A stretch of 64,000 nt of DNA. Origin: Shinella sp. H4-D48. GTDB taxonomy: Bacteria; Pseudomonadota; Alphaproteobacteria; Rhizobiales; Rhizobiaceae. The translations under genes and the position numbers were made by a program. The notes below the pieces were generated by a model, which was not told the origin of the DNA, made no database searches, and saw nothing but the letters and a program-made list of their open reading frames with translations. This document shows, piece after piece, positions 44,499 to 53,229 of this stretch. Each line of letters opens with the position of its first letter. Within the stretch, counting starts at the first letter, position 1. The stretch is taken from assembly GCF_022637395.1 (NCBI RefSeq), contig NZ_CP093338.1:828687-892686 (forward strand). Direction: 5' to 3'.

Positions 44499-45596
44499 TT
44501 ATTGCGGAAGAGACGCGAGAAAATGATCGTTCTCGGATGCGAGGCCCATGCTGACGCGCACGAACGTTTCGAAGCCTTCTTGCTTCCAGGGTTTCGTGAT
44601 GACGCCCTTGCCGAGCAGCATCTCGCCGAATTGCACAGCGTTACCGCCGCAATCGAAGAACAGGAAATTGCCGCGCGATGGCGCAACCCGGTAGCCTCGG
44701 GAAACGAGCACGCGTTCGACACGCTCGCGTTCACGGATCGCAAGGTTGACGGTCTCTTGAAGATGCGTGTCGTCATCGAGCGCGGCGAGGGCAGCGGCCT
44801 GGGCGATGGCGTTCGTGTTGAAGGGCGTGCGGGCGCGGTTCAAGTAGTCCGCCATCCGCCGGTCTCCGGCGATCGCGAAGCCGATCCTGAGCCCGGCAAG
44901 CCCATAAGCCTTTGAGAAAGTGCGAAGAATGACCCAATTCCTGGAACTGGCCTTGAGGTCCTCGAGCGCCGAAACATAGTCGGGGCCTTCGGCATATTCG
45001 ACATAGGCCTCGTCGATCACCAGAAGCGTCTCGTCGGATACCGCATCAATGATCTGTTGCATGCCCTCGCGGCGCAGCCACGAGCCGACCGGGTTCATCG
45101 GGTTGGAGAACATGATCATGCGCGGCGCGCGCTGGGCCGCGGCCAGAAGAGCCGGGAGATCGACTTCAAGATCCGGCCCGATCGTGATGCGTTCGACATT
45201 TCCGCCCATCAGGACGGCGTAGTCCTCATGGAGGGGAAAGGAGGGGTAAAGCGTCGTAACCACGTCGCCGGCGCGAACCGTCGCCCGGCAGATCACGCCG
45301 ATGAGATCCTCTGACCCGTTGCCAAGCACGATCTGTTCAGGCGCCACCCCGAACCTGGCGGAAAGCGCCTCACAGAGCGCGCGGCCCTGCGGATCCGGGT
45401 AAAGGCGGAAAAGATCTCCGGATGATGTGAGGCAATCGGTGACGTTCCGCGATGCGCCAAGCGGGTTCTCGTTCGACCCGAGCTTGGATATGGTCTCCAC
45501 TTTATAGGTGGAGCGCACTTCCGCCAGGGTAAGGCCTGAATTATAGGGCGGAATTCGCTCCATTTCGGTTCTTACGGGAAGTACGCGCTCGCTCAT
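44499..45596 (-). CDS. hisC: HisC-like PLP-dependent aminotransferase
   Basis: A 365-residue class I/II aminotransferase most like histidinol-phosphate aminotransferase. The PLP lysine is K229 in FSKAYGLAGLRIG, the PLP-ring aspartate is D195 (DEAYVEY), and SNENPLG near residue 41 is a HisC hallmark. The start at 45596 has GAGGAG upstream. It is separated from SDR by a promoter region with two HutC-type sites, so it is co-regulated with a catabolic cluster rather than with histidine biosynthesis genes. A role in transaminating a 2-oxo acid or phosphorylated ketone of that pathway is inferred. Confidence 0.82.
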   Translation of the reverse strand: MSERVLPVRTEMERIPPYNSGLTLAEVRSTYKVETISKLGSNENPLGASRNVTDCLTSSGDLFRLYPDPQGRALCEALSARFGVAPEQIVLGNGSEDLIGVICRATVRAGDVVTTLYPSFPLHEDYAVLMGGNVERITIGPDLEVDLPALLAAAQRAPRMIMFSNPMNPVGSWLRREGMQQIIDAVSDETLLVIDEAYVEYAEGPDYVSALEDLKASSRNWVILRTFSKAYGLAGLRIGFAIAGDRRMADYLNRARTPFNTNAIAQAAALAALDDDTHLQETVNLAIRERERVERVLVSRGYRVAPSRGNFLFFDCGGNAVQFGEMLLGKGVITKPWKQEGFETFVRVSMGLASENDHFLASLPQ

Positions 45597-45646
45597 ATCG
45601 GGGCTCCTCATCTTGTGTGTGGAGCATAATGCACGGATCACGCCTT

Positions 45647-45686
45647 ATGTATAGACATGAAGAACACAAAGAACATGTATAGACAT
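45647..45686. promoter_or_regulatory. Two direct copies of a HutC-type operator (ATGTATAGACAT)
   Basis: The 12-base near-palindrome occurs at 45647-45658 and identically at 45675-45686, 28 bp apart, between the divergent HisC-like and SDR genes. It differs by one base from the perfect palindrome ATGTATATACAT at 46604-46615. Placement lets one regulator control both directions. Recognition by the HutC-type protein at 43755 is inferred from the family's known GTATA-centred sites. Confidence 0.65.
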
Positions 45687-45735
45687 ATTTTGGAAATGGT
45701 GTTTCATTGTGACTGATCGACGCAGGGAGGCGCTT

Positions 45736-46506
45736 ATGGGCCGATCGATATTCTCGCTAACGGGCAAGGTCGCGATCGTGACCGGCGCAAGCCGCGGACT
45801 GGGACAAGCCATTGCCGTAGCGCTGGCGGAGGCGGGCGCCGACCTGTTCATCACTGCGCGCAGCGAGGCCTCTCTCGTTGAGACACGAGCCAAGGTCGTG
45901 GACCGGGGCCGCAAATGCCATGTGGGAGCCCAGGACGTGCGGGATCTCACTTCCATCGCCACCACCGTCGCGCGCTGCCGGGAAGTATTCGGGCGGATCG
46001 ACATCCTGGTAAACAATGCCGGCTTTGAGAATGTCAGCCCGTCCGTCGATGTGGACGAGGCCCTCTGGGATGCCATCGTCGATACCAATCTCAAGGGCGC
46101 GTTCTTCTGGTCGCAAGCGGTGGCGCGGGCGCTTTCGGAGCAAGGGGAAGGCGGAAGCATCGTCAATCTCTGCTCGCTGACATCCTATGTAGGCATTCCG
46201 ACCGCTGTTCCGTACACATCTTCCAAATCCGGTCTGTTGGGCATGACGCGGGCGCTGGCGTCAGAATGGGCGACCGCAGGCATCAGGGTGAACGCCATAG
46301 CGCCGGGCTATTTCCGCACCGCCATGACGGACGATTTCTATCAGGACGCCAACTGGCAGGACCGAATGATATCGAAAATCCCACAGCGGCGCTTCGGGAA
46401 GGATGATGATATCGGCGGCGCTGTCGTGTTCCTTTGCAGCGAGGCATCCGCCTATGTTACGGGGCACTGCATACCGGTAGACGGCGGCTTTCTCGCTTCT
46501 ATTTGA
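45736..46506 (+). CDS. Short-chain dehydrogenase/reductase (SDR)
   Basis: A 256-residue classical SDR with cofactor motif TGASRGLG (16-23), NNAG (93-96), and catalytic S147 with Y160-x3-K164 (PYTSSKSG). The C-terminal VTGHCIPVDGGF is typical. The ATG at 45736 is preferred over a GTG at 45709 because AGGGAGG precedes it. It lies just downstream of two HutC-type sites and upstream of the transporter operon. It probably oxidises a secondary alcohol of the imported compound. Confidence 0.88.
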   Translation: MGRSIFSLTGKVAIVTGASRGLGQAIAVALAEAGADLFITARSEASLVETRAKVVDRGRKCHVGAQDVRDLTSIATTVARCREVFGRIDILVNNAGFENVSPSVDVDEALWDAIVDTNLKGAFFWSQAVARALSEQGEGGSIVNLCSLTSYVGIPTAVPYTSSKSGLLGMTRALASEWATAGIRVNAIAPGYFRTAMTDDFYQDANWQDRMISKIPQRRFGKDDDIGGAVVFLCSEASAYVTGHCIPVDGGFLASI

Positions 46507-46583
46507 CCGGGAAAAAGCAAAACAACGGGCTTAAAGTTCGCAATTGCACAAATTTTATGCATCGGCGAAAACAGCTTAAAAGA

Positions 46584-46623
46584 TTGACACATGGAGGCTA
46601 TTTATGTATATACATGAATAGCC
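46584..46623 (+). promoter_or_regulatory. Promoter with embedded HutC-type operator (transporter operon)
   Basis: A consensus -35 TTGACA (46584-46589), a 17-bp spacer and -10 TATATA (46607-46612) stand about 70 bp before the ATPase start. The -10 lies inside the perfect palindrome ATGTATATACAT (46604-46615). That palindrome is the centre of a 28-bp dyad (46596-46623) in which 13 of 14 base pairs match. A repressor bound here would block RNA polymerase directly. Confidence 0.7.
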
Positions 46624-46683
46624 GACCTCTTACGGCAGCCACATCCCGAGGGCTTGAATGAAAAGAATATCAAGGGGGACTGA

Positions 46684-47832
46684 ATGAACCTTTCAAATGG
46701 TGCGCGGGAGAGCGCAGCCGCGCAGGCCGCCGTTTCAGTCAAGAATGTCAGCATGCGCTACGACGATTTCTACGCCGTCCGCGATGCTTCCTTCGACGTC
46801 CCCAAAGGCAAGTTCCTGACTATCCTTGGACCTTCGGGCTCGGGCAAGACCACGCTGCTCCGGCTGATTGCAGGCTTCGGCAAGCCGACCTCGGGCGAAA
46901 TCTTTATCGGCGGGCAGCCGGTCAGCGCCGTGCCACCACACAAGCGCGTCATCGGCATGGTTTTCCAGAAACTTGCCCTGTTTCCGCACATGACGGCGGC
47001 ACAAAATGTCGCCTTTCCGTTAAAGATGCGCCGGCATGATGCCCGCACCATCGCCGATCAGGTGGAACGATATCTCGAACTGGTCAAACTCGGCGGCTTC
47101 GGCTCACGCCGCATCCATGAGATGAGCGGCGGTCAGCAGCAGCGCGTCGCTATCGCCCGCGCCCTTGTCTTCGAACCCGACCTGCTCCTTCTCGACGAAC
47201 CGCTGGCAGCGCTTGACGTCAAGCTGAGGGAGGAGATGCAGCTCGAATTCCGCCGCATCCAGAAGGAGCTTGGGGTCACGACGATCAACGTCACGCACGA
47301 TCAGCGGGAAGCAATGGTGGTTTCAGACGAAGTGATCGTGATGAATGACGGCCTGATCCAGCAGCGGGCGAACCCCGTCACGGCCTACCGCACGCCGCAG
47401 AATGCGTTCGTCGCGAACTTCATCGGCGTCACCAATTTCCTGGAAGGACCCGCCACCTCCGTTTCCGGAAACGAGGTGGCTTTTCGTTGCGCGGGACACG
47501 AACTCAGCGGCATCTCCGTCGGCTCAGGCCCGGAAATCAAGGCGGGAATGTCCTGCTCGGGCGCAATCCGTGCCGAGCAGATCCGCGTCGCTGCGGCGCC
47601 CGAAAAACTGGCTGACCTGACGTTCCGCTTCACGGGCGAAATCATCGACGCTATTTTCGAAGGTGAGCGGATGGTCTACGAGGTGAACGTTGCCGAACTC
47701 GGCGGCGTGTCCTTCCGAGTCTTCGACCACGATCCCATCGGTCACACGCAATTCCTGCCGGGCGAGAGGGTCCTTGTCGGCTGGAATCCCAAGGACATGC
47801 ACGTCTTTGGCAATAACCATAGCCCGAATTGA
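46684..47832 (+). CDS. ABC transporter ATP-binding protein (PotA-like)
   Basis: A 382-residue ATPase with Walker A GPSGSGKTT (49-57), signature MSGGQQQRV, Walker B LLLLDEPLAALD and a C-terminal TOBE-type domain. It is the first gene of the operon driven by the promoter at 46584. The binding-protein gene follows after 10 bp. Gene order ATPase-SBP-permease-permease differs from the other two Pot-like operons of the window. Confidence 0.92.
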   Translation: MNLSNGARESAAAQAAVSVKNVSMRYDDFYAVRDASFDVPKGKFLTILGPSGSGKTTLLRLIAGFGKPTSGEIFIGGQPVSAVPPHKRVIGMVFQKLALFPHMTAAQNVAFPLKMRRHDARTIADQVERYLELVKLGGFGSRRIHEMSGGQQQRVAIARALVFEPDLLLLDEPLAALDVKLREEMQLEFRRIQKELGVTTINVTHDQREAMVVSDEVIVMNDGLIQQRANPVTAYRTPQNAFVANFIGVTNFLEGPATSVSGNEVAFRCAGHELSGISVGSGPEIKAGMSCSGAIRAEQIRVAAAPEKLADLTFRFTGEIIDAIFEGERMVYEVNVAELGGVSFRVFDHDPIGHTQFLPGERVLVGWNPKDMHVFGNNHSPN

Positions 47833-47842
47833 GGAGAACAGC

Positions 47843-48958
47843 ATGTCCGACCAAAAACTTCTCTCGATGCCCGTGAGCCGTCGTTCGGTTCTCGGCACGA
47901 TCGCCGCTGCGGGGGCAGCCACCGTATTTTCTCCGCTCGGCGCCACACGCGTCTTCGCGCAGGAGCCGGAAAAACCATCAGAAATCATCGTTCGCGCCTG
48001 GGGCGGAAGCTGGGTCGACAGCCTGAAGGCAGGCGTGTCCGACAGCTTCACCAAGATGACGGGTATCGCCGTTCGTCATGATCTGACCGAAGATAATGAA
48101 ATTCAGCCGAAGGTCTGGGCCGCTGTCGCGCAAAAGCGTGTACCGCCGATCCACGTCAACTGGGACACCACGACGAACGCCACCAAATCGGCGCTGCGCG
48201 GCGTGACGGAAGACCTTTCCGACCTGCCCAACCTGAAGAACACCACCGATCTGGCAAAGCCGGTTGGCCTGGATGGCTATCCGATCGTCAACACCTATGG
48301 CTACGTCTACGTTCTGGCCTATCGCCCCTCAGCATTCCCGGACGGTCCGCCGACGTCGTGGAAGGATCTGCTCGACCCGAAGCTGAAGGGCCGCATCGCG
48401 CTTTACAACGACGGCATCGGGTTCCACTTCCCGGCCCAGGTCGCCGGCGGCGGCAAGCTCGAGGACATCCCCGGCAACATGCAGCCGGCCTGGGATTTCA
48501 TTGCCAAGATCAAGGAACAGCAGCCGCTGCTCGGTGAAGACCCTGACTTCACGACTTGGTTCCAGAAGGGCGAAATCGACGCCGCCTGCACCATTTCCAC
48601 GAATGCCCGTGAAGCCAAGAAGAACGGCATCGAACTCGCATGGGTCGTGCCGGAGGAGGGGGCCAAGTTCGATACGGACGGTCTCTGGATCCCGAAGGGC
48701 CTCCCGGAGAACGAGCTGTACTGGGCCAAGCAGTACATCAACCACGCACTTGACAAGGAAGCGCAGCAGGTATGGCTCGACGGGCTCGGGCTCCCTGGCG
48801 TGGTCCCAGGGCTCACGCCGCCTGCCGACCTCGCGAACGATCCGTCCTATCCGACGACGGAAGAAGCCTTCAAGCATTTGATCCGCATCTCGTCCAAGGT
48901 GCAGGTCGAAAACGAAAGCGTCTGGTTCGCGAAGTTCAAGGAAATCATGCAGGGCTGA
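47843..48958 (+). CDS. ABC transporter substrate-binding protein (PotD-like)
   Basis: A 371-residue periplasmic binding protein of the polyamine/ferric-type (SBP type 2) family. It has a Tat-type signal SRRSVLG (12-18) followed by a hydrophobic stretch. The start at 47843 has GAGGAGAA upstream. The mature part (EIIVRAWGGSWVDSLKAG, VWAAVAQKRVPPIHVNWD) follows PotD layout but the ligand cannot be named. The linked catabolic genes suggest a small hydroxylated or amino compound. A 12-bp stem-loop follows the gene. Confidence 0.9.
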   Translation: MSDQKLLSMPVSRRSVLGTIAAAGAATVFSPLGATRVFAQEPEKPSEIIVRAWGGSWVDSLKAGVSDSFTKMTGIAVRHDLTEDNEIQPKVWAAVAQKRVPPIHVNWDTTTNATKSALRGVTEDLSDLPNLKNTTDLAKPVGLDGYPIVNTYGYVYVLAYRPSAFPDGPPTSWKDLLDPKLKGRIALYNDGIGFHFPAQVAGGGKLEDIPGNMQPAWDFIAKIKEQQPLLGEDPDFTTWFQKGEIDAACTISTNAREAKKNGIELAWVVPEEGAKFDTDGLWIPKGLPENELYWAKQYINHALDKEAQQVWLDGLGLPGVVPGLTPPADLANDPSYPTTEEAFKHLIRISSKVQVENESVWFAKFKEIMQG

Positions 48959-48968
48959 TCCTGCGCGA

Positions 48969-48999
48969 CCCGCCGCCGGCCGACCTTGCCGGCGGCGGG
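48969..48999 (+). repeat. 12-bp stem-loop after the binding-protein gene
   Basis: Arms 48969-48980 and 48988-48999 are perfectly complementary (CCCGCCGCCGGC type) around a 7-base loop and end in GCTCTTTC rather than a U-run. It is the strongest of the six post-binding-protein hairpins and probably protects the upstream mRNA. Confidence 0.6.
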
Positions 49000-49023
49000 G
49001 CTCTTTCAACAAGGTAGACCGTC

Positions 49024-49968
49024 ATGCGAAACTCCCGTGTCGCATATCCTCTGACGTGGCGCGTCATGGATATGCTCGAGAACGTCTGTGCCCGCATCTG
49101 GCCCGCGAGCCTGCACAGGCTGCTGCCCTATCTGATGCTTCTCCCCGCCGTGGTGCTCGTCGGATTGCTCGTGCTCGGCCTTTTCCAGATCGGAGATGCA
49201 AGCCTACGCGTTCTCGACACCAGCACCTTCCTGTTTTCCGAAGATTACAGCCTGGAGAACTACAGGCAGGCAATCACCTCGGGCTTCTTCGCCGTCGTGG
49301 CCAGCCGCAGCCTCATGGGGTCGGTCATCGTCACCGTCATCACGCTGCTTTTCGCCTTGCCTTACGCCTATTTGATGGTCCGCACACAATCTTCCGGGCT
49401 GCGCAAATTCCTGCTCGTCGCATTGTTTCTTCCATTCTTCATCGGTCAGGTTGTGCGCGCATACGGCTGGCTGATCATCCTTGGCAACCAGGGCATGGTG
49501 AATGAAGCGCTTGGCCTCGTCGGTGTGCCGCCGGTGCGCCTGCTCTACAACTATCCAGCCGTGCTCTTCGGCCTCATCCAGTACATGCTGCCCTTCGCGG
49601 TACTGATGCTGGCCCCGGCACTGACGGCCATTCCCGAGGAGTTGGAATCAGCCGCCGGATCGCTCGGCGCCAACTGGGTACGCACTTTCCGGCATATTGT
49701 ACTCCCGTTGGCGCGACCGGGCCTCGTCGGTGCGGGACTGGTGGTCATGACGCTTTCGCTCACGGACTTCGCCATCCCGGCGATCCTCGGCGGCGGCTCG
49801 CAGGACTTCATCGCCAACGCCATCTACGACCAGTTCTTCCGCACGTCCAACCAGGGTCTCGGAGCCGCACTCTCGCTCATGCTTGTTGCCGTCGGCTCTA
49901 TCATGGTGGGCGTGGTCTTTGCCGTGTTCGGCGCAGGAACGCTTGCCATGACGGGAGGCCGCAAATGA
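49024..49968 (+). CDS. ABC transporter permease (PotB-like)
   Basis: A 314-residue permease with a longer N-terminus than usual (about 35 residues before the first span), six spans and the EAA loop LESAAGSLGANWVRTFRHIVLP. The start at 49024 is taken as the first ATG; one at about residue 15 is possible. It is coupled by ATGA to the second permease. Confidence 0.88.
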   Translation: MRNSRVAYPLTWRVMDMLENVCARIWPASLHRLLPYLMLLPAVVLVGLLVLGLFQIGDASLRVLDTSTFLFSEDYSLENYRQAITSGFFAVVASRSLMGSVIVTVITLLFALPYAYLMVRTQSSGLRKFLLVALFLPFFIGQVVRAYGWLIILGNQGMVNEALGLVGVPPVRLLYNYPAVLFGLIQYMLPFAVLMLAPALTAIPEELESAAGSLGANWVRTFRHIVLPLARPGLVGAGLVVMTLSLTDFAIPAILGGGSQDFIANAIYDQFFRTSNQGLGAALSLMLVAVGSIMVGVVFAVFGAGTLAMTGGRK

Positions 49969-50765
49969 TCGGCAGCCGCAGCAAGACCATCGTCATATGG
50001 ACGTTCGTCGCAATCGCCCTGATCCTGCTCTCAGCCCCGACGATTGTGGTTCTCGGCGCGTCCTTCACCGCCGGAAATATGATTACCTTTCCACCGCAGG
50101 GCCTTTCCGTGAAATGGTACGGCGCGATCCTTGGCGCCTCTGACCTGCGGCAGGCCTTCATACGCTCCCTGATCGTCTCGGCGATCTGCACCGTCGTCTC
50201 CATTCCGGTTGGCACGCTCGCCGGGATCGCACTCGCGAAGTACAAGGTGCGTTTCGAGAAGGCGATTCAGATCTACCTGCTGCTGCCCTTCACGATCCCG
50301 CTGATCGGGTCCGGCATCGGCATGATGCTCGTGTTCGGCAATATGGGCGTGCTCGGCCAGCTCTGGCCGGTCGGCATCGCCTGCTGCGTAATCAATTTGC
50401 CCTTCATGATCTGGGCGGTTACGGCCAGTGCGAGCAACCTGAACGAGGACCTTGAACTTGCAGCCGCCAATTGCGGCGCACCGCCGCTCCAGCGCTTCCT
50501 TTATATTACGCTGCCTGCCGTGCTGCCCGGTGTGATCACCGGCTCGCTGTTGATGTTCATTCTCGCGCTCAACGAGTTCCTGGTCAGCCTGCTTCTCGTG
50601 GACGCGCGAAGCGTCACACTTCCCGTGCAGATCTACAACTCGATCCGCTCGATCATCACGCCCGATCTTGCCGCAATCTCGGTCGTGTTCATCGTCTGCG
50701 CCGGCATCGCGATTACGCTGCTCGACCGGCTCGTCGGCCTCGATATCTTCCTCAAATCCAAATGA
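49965..50765 (+). CDS. ABC transporter permease (PotC-like)
   Basis: A 266-residue second permease with six spans and the EAA loop LELAAANCGAPPLQRFLYITLP. It overlaps the previous gene by 4 bp and precedes the HisD-like gene by 31 bp. The transporter and catabolic enzymes therefore belong to one transcript. Confidence 0.9.
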   Translation: MIGSRSKTIVIWTFVAIALILLSAPTIVVLGASFTAGNMITFPPQGLSVKWYGAILGASDLRQAFIRSLIVSAICTVVSIPVGTLAGIALAKYKVRFEKAIQIYLLLPFTIPLIGSGIGMMLVFGNMGVLGQLWPVGIACCVINLPFMIWAVTASASNLNEDLELAAANCGAPPLQRFLYITLPAVLPGVITGSLLMFILALNEFLVSLLLVDARSVTLPVQIYNSIRSIITPDLAAISVVFIVCAGIAITLLDRLVGLDIFLKSK

Positions 50766-50796
50766 CCCCGTCCGTCGGAATCAAGGTGAAAACGAA

Positions 50797-52125
50797 ATGA
50801 CCAATGTCTCCTTCCATGACTATGCAAGGCTCAACGCCGAGCAGAAGGCAGCCCTTCTTCGTCGCTCAGAAACCGATATTTCCGGTTTCATCGAAAAGGT
50901 GCAGCCGATCATCGAAGCGGTCCGAACGGAAGGCGATGCCGCCGTCGCTCGCTTCGGCCGCGACCTCGACAAGGCCGATATCACCGAGAAGGACATCAAG
51001 GTCACGCCCTCGGAGTTCGACGATGCCTTCAAGAAGGTCGATGCCGACGTCATCAAGTCGATCGAGTTCGGCGTCGAGAACATTCGCATTTTCCATGAAG
51101 AGCAGAAGCCGGAAGCCATGTGGCTGAAGGAAATCCGCCCAGGCGCTTTTGCTGGCGACCGGTTCACGCCGATTTCCTCTGTCGCGCTCTATGTCCCGCG
51201 CGGCAAGGGCTCTTTTCCCTCCGTCACCATGATGACTTCGGTACCCGGCGTCGTCGCCGGGGTTCCGAACCTTGCCATCGTGACGCCTCCCGGACCTGAC
51301 GGCACCGTCGATGCCGCCACGCTCGTGGCCGCCCGCATCGCCGGCGTGGAAACAGTCTACAAGGTCGGCGGCGCGCAGGCCGTGGCCGCCGTCGCCTACG
51401 GGACCGAAACGATCAAACCGGCGCTCAAGATCGTCGGCCCCGGCAGTCCCTGGGTAGTGGCTGCCAAACGCCTGCTGGCCGGCGTCATCGACACCGGCCT
51501 GCCCGCAGGCCCGTCAGAAGGCATGATCTTCGCCGACGACACCGTCAACGGCGGCCTCGCAGCGATGGACCTTCTCATCGAAGCCGAGCACGGCCCCGAT
51601 TCTTCCGCCTATCTCGTCACGCACAGCCGTCGTGTCGCGGAAGAAGCGCTCGCTTCCCTTCCGGACCATTGGTCGCGCATGACGGAGCAACGTGTGGGCT
51701 TCTCCACCACGGTTCTGACCGGAAAGAACGGCGGGATCGTCCTTACATCGTCGCTCGAGGAGAGCTACGAATTCGTCAACGCCTATGCGCCGGAACATCT
51801 GGAAATCCTCTCCGAAGACCCGTTCGCCCATCTCGGCCATATCACCGAGGCCGCGGAGATCCTCATGGGTCCTCATACGCCAGTCAGCATCGCCAACTTC
51901 ACACTCGGACCAAATGCCGTTCTGCCGACGAGCCGCTGGGCGCGCACCTTCGGGCCGCTTTCGGTGAATGATTTCGTCAAGCGCAGCTCTATCGGTTACG
52001 TCACAAAGAGCGCCTATCCAATGTTTGCCGGCCATGCCCACAAGCTGGCGGTCTACGAAGGGTTCTCGTCGCATGCCAACGCCGTGTCGCCACTGCGTGA
52101 ACAGTACCTGACCAAGAAGGGCTGA
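50797..52125 (+). CDS. hisD: Histidinol-dehydrogenase-family protein with altered zinc site
   Basis: A 442-residue member of the HisD family, NAD-dependent enzymes that oxidise a primary alcohol to a carboxylate in two steps. The catalytic Glu-His pair is kept (E333-H334, PEHLEI). Compared with E. coli HisD as I remember it, zinc ligands Gln259 and Asp360 are E262 and N367 here, His262 and His419 are kept (H265, H426), and the histidine of NHVLPT is A374. These changes and the catabolic operon argue against histidine biosynthesis. Relatives include HpsN, which oxidises dihydroxypropanesulfonate. It follows the permease by 31 bp and precedes the zinc dehydrogenase by 4 bp. Substrate is unknown. 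Confidence 0.87.
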   Translation: MTNVSFHDYARLNAEQKAALLRRSETDISGFIEKVQPIIEAVRTEGDAAVARFGRDLDKADITEKDIKVTPSEFDDAFKKVDADVIKSIEFGVENIRIFHEEQKPEAMWLKEIRPGAFAGDRFTPISSVALYVPRGKGSFPSVTMMTSVPGVVAGVPNLAIVTPPGPDGTVDAATLVAARIAGVETVYKVGGAQAVAAVAYGTETIKPALKIVGPGSPWVVAAKRLLAGVIDTGLPAGPSEGMIFADDTVNGGLAAMDLLIEAEHGPDSSAYLVTHSRRVAEEALASLPDHWSRMTEQRVGFSTTVLTGKNGGIVLTSSLEESYEFVNAYAPEHLEILSEDPFAHLGHITEAAEILMGPHTPVSIANFTLGPNAVLPTSRWARTFGPLSVNDFVKRSSIGYVTKSAYPMFAGHAHKLAVYEGFSSHANAVSPLREQYLTKKG

Positions 52126-52129
52126 GCCG

Positions 52130-53140
52130 ATGAAGGCGGTGAGGCTTCACGATGCGCTGGATCTGAGGGTGGAAGAGGTGGAACCGCCGCCGCCCCCGCC
52201 GCCGGGTTATGTGAACCTCAAGGTTCGCGCGGCTGGCATCTGCGGCTCGGACCTGCACAATTTCCGCACGGGCCAGTGGATCAGCCGCCGTCCCTCCACT
52301 GCAGGCCACGAGTTCTGCGGCGAGGTCATCGCCGTGGGCGCGGGCGTAACCGAGCTAAAGGTCGGAGACTACGTTTCCGCTGACTCGCGCGTCTGGTGCG
52401 GCGCGTGCGCGGCTTGCCTGAGCGGCCGGCCCCATATCTGCGAGAAACTCGGCTTCGTCGGCGAAGTATGCGACGGCGGTTTCGCGGAGAAGACCCAACT
52501 TCCGGCAAAGCTTGTGGTGCGTCATGACAGGGCACTTGCGCCCCGCGTGGCTGCGATGGCGGAGCCGCTCGCGGTTTCGCTGCATGCGGTGCGACGGCTT
52601 GCCCTGCCTGCCGGAGAACCTGTTTTGGTCATCGGATGTGGCACCATTGGTGGCCTCAGCGCGCTGCTGCTGTCCCGGCTCCATGACGGTCCGCTCCTTC
52701 TCGCCGATCTAAATGCCAGCAGGCTGGCGCTTGTCGAGGAGGTGACAGGCGGTCACCGCGTTGCGCTCGAGCAGGCCTCGATCTCTGCCGCGTTGGGCGA
52801 CCGACGTCTGCGCTATGCGCTGGATGCGACGGGGAGCGGGCAGGCGATCCGCGCCGGCCTGGATCTTCTGGCCGGAGGCGGGGCCTTTGCGCTCGTAGGC
52901 ATAAGCCATGGCCGGATCGATCTCGATCCCAACCTCCTCGTCGAACGGGAGATCGGGCTTCTCGGATGCCATGCCTTCAACGAAGAGTTGCCAGAAGCGG
53001 TTTCACTCCTGCCTACTCTAGCACCAAGTCTGGAGCGCCTCTGCGATCCGATCGCCACCCTGGACGACGTTCCAGATACCTACCGGAAACTTCTTGATGG
53101 CGGCGCCTCAAAGCTCAAGTCGATTGTCGAACTTGAGTGA
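52130..53140 (+). CDS. Zinc-dependent alcohol dehydrogenase (MDR family) with polyproline run
   Basis: A 336-residue medium-chain dehydrogenase. Catalytic-zinc residues lie in ICGSD, GHEFCGE and AEPLAVS. Structural-zinc cysteines are in CGACAACLSGRPHIC. The Rossmann motif is GCGTIGG. Residues 19-25 are seven consecutive prolines between the first strands, an unusual run likely to need EF-P for translation. It is 4 bp after the HisD-like gene. It probably interconverts a hydroxyl and a keto group of the same substrate, as HpsO-type enzymes do; this is inferred. Confidence 0.86.
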   Translation: MKAVRLHDALDLRVEEVEPPPPPPPGYVNLKVRAAGICGSDLHNFRTGQWISRRPSTAGHEFCGEVIAVGAGVTELKVGDYVSADSRVWCGACAACLSGRPHICEKLGFVGEVCDGGFAEKTQLPAKLVVRHDRALAPRVAAMAEPLAVSLHAVRRLALPAGEPVLVIGCGTIGGLSALLLSRLHDGPLLLADLNASRLALVEEVTGGHRVALEQASISAALGDRRLRYALDATGSGQAIRAGLDLLAGGGAFALVGISHGRIDLDPNLLVEREIGLLGCHAFNEELPEAVSLLPTLAPSLERLCDPIATLDDVPDTYRKLLDGGASKLKSIVELE

Positions 53141-53229
53141 AGTTGGGTCCGGCACGCCGGGCCAGATGATAACATTGGGCCGGCTCCGTCCCGGTCCGCA
53201 AGCGATGCAATGCGCCGGGAGCAAATAGC

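Noticed and set aside
44499..52125. Histidine biosynthesis or Hut operon (HisC-like, HisD-like, HutC-like)
   Set aside because: No other his or hut genes are present, HisD has altered zinc and substrate residues, and the genes are joined to an importer and oxidases.
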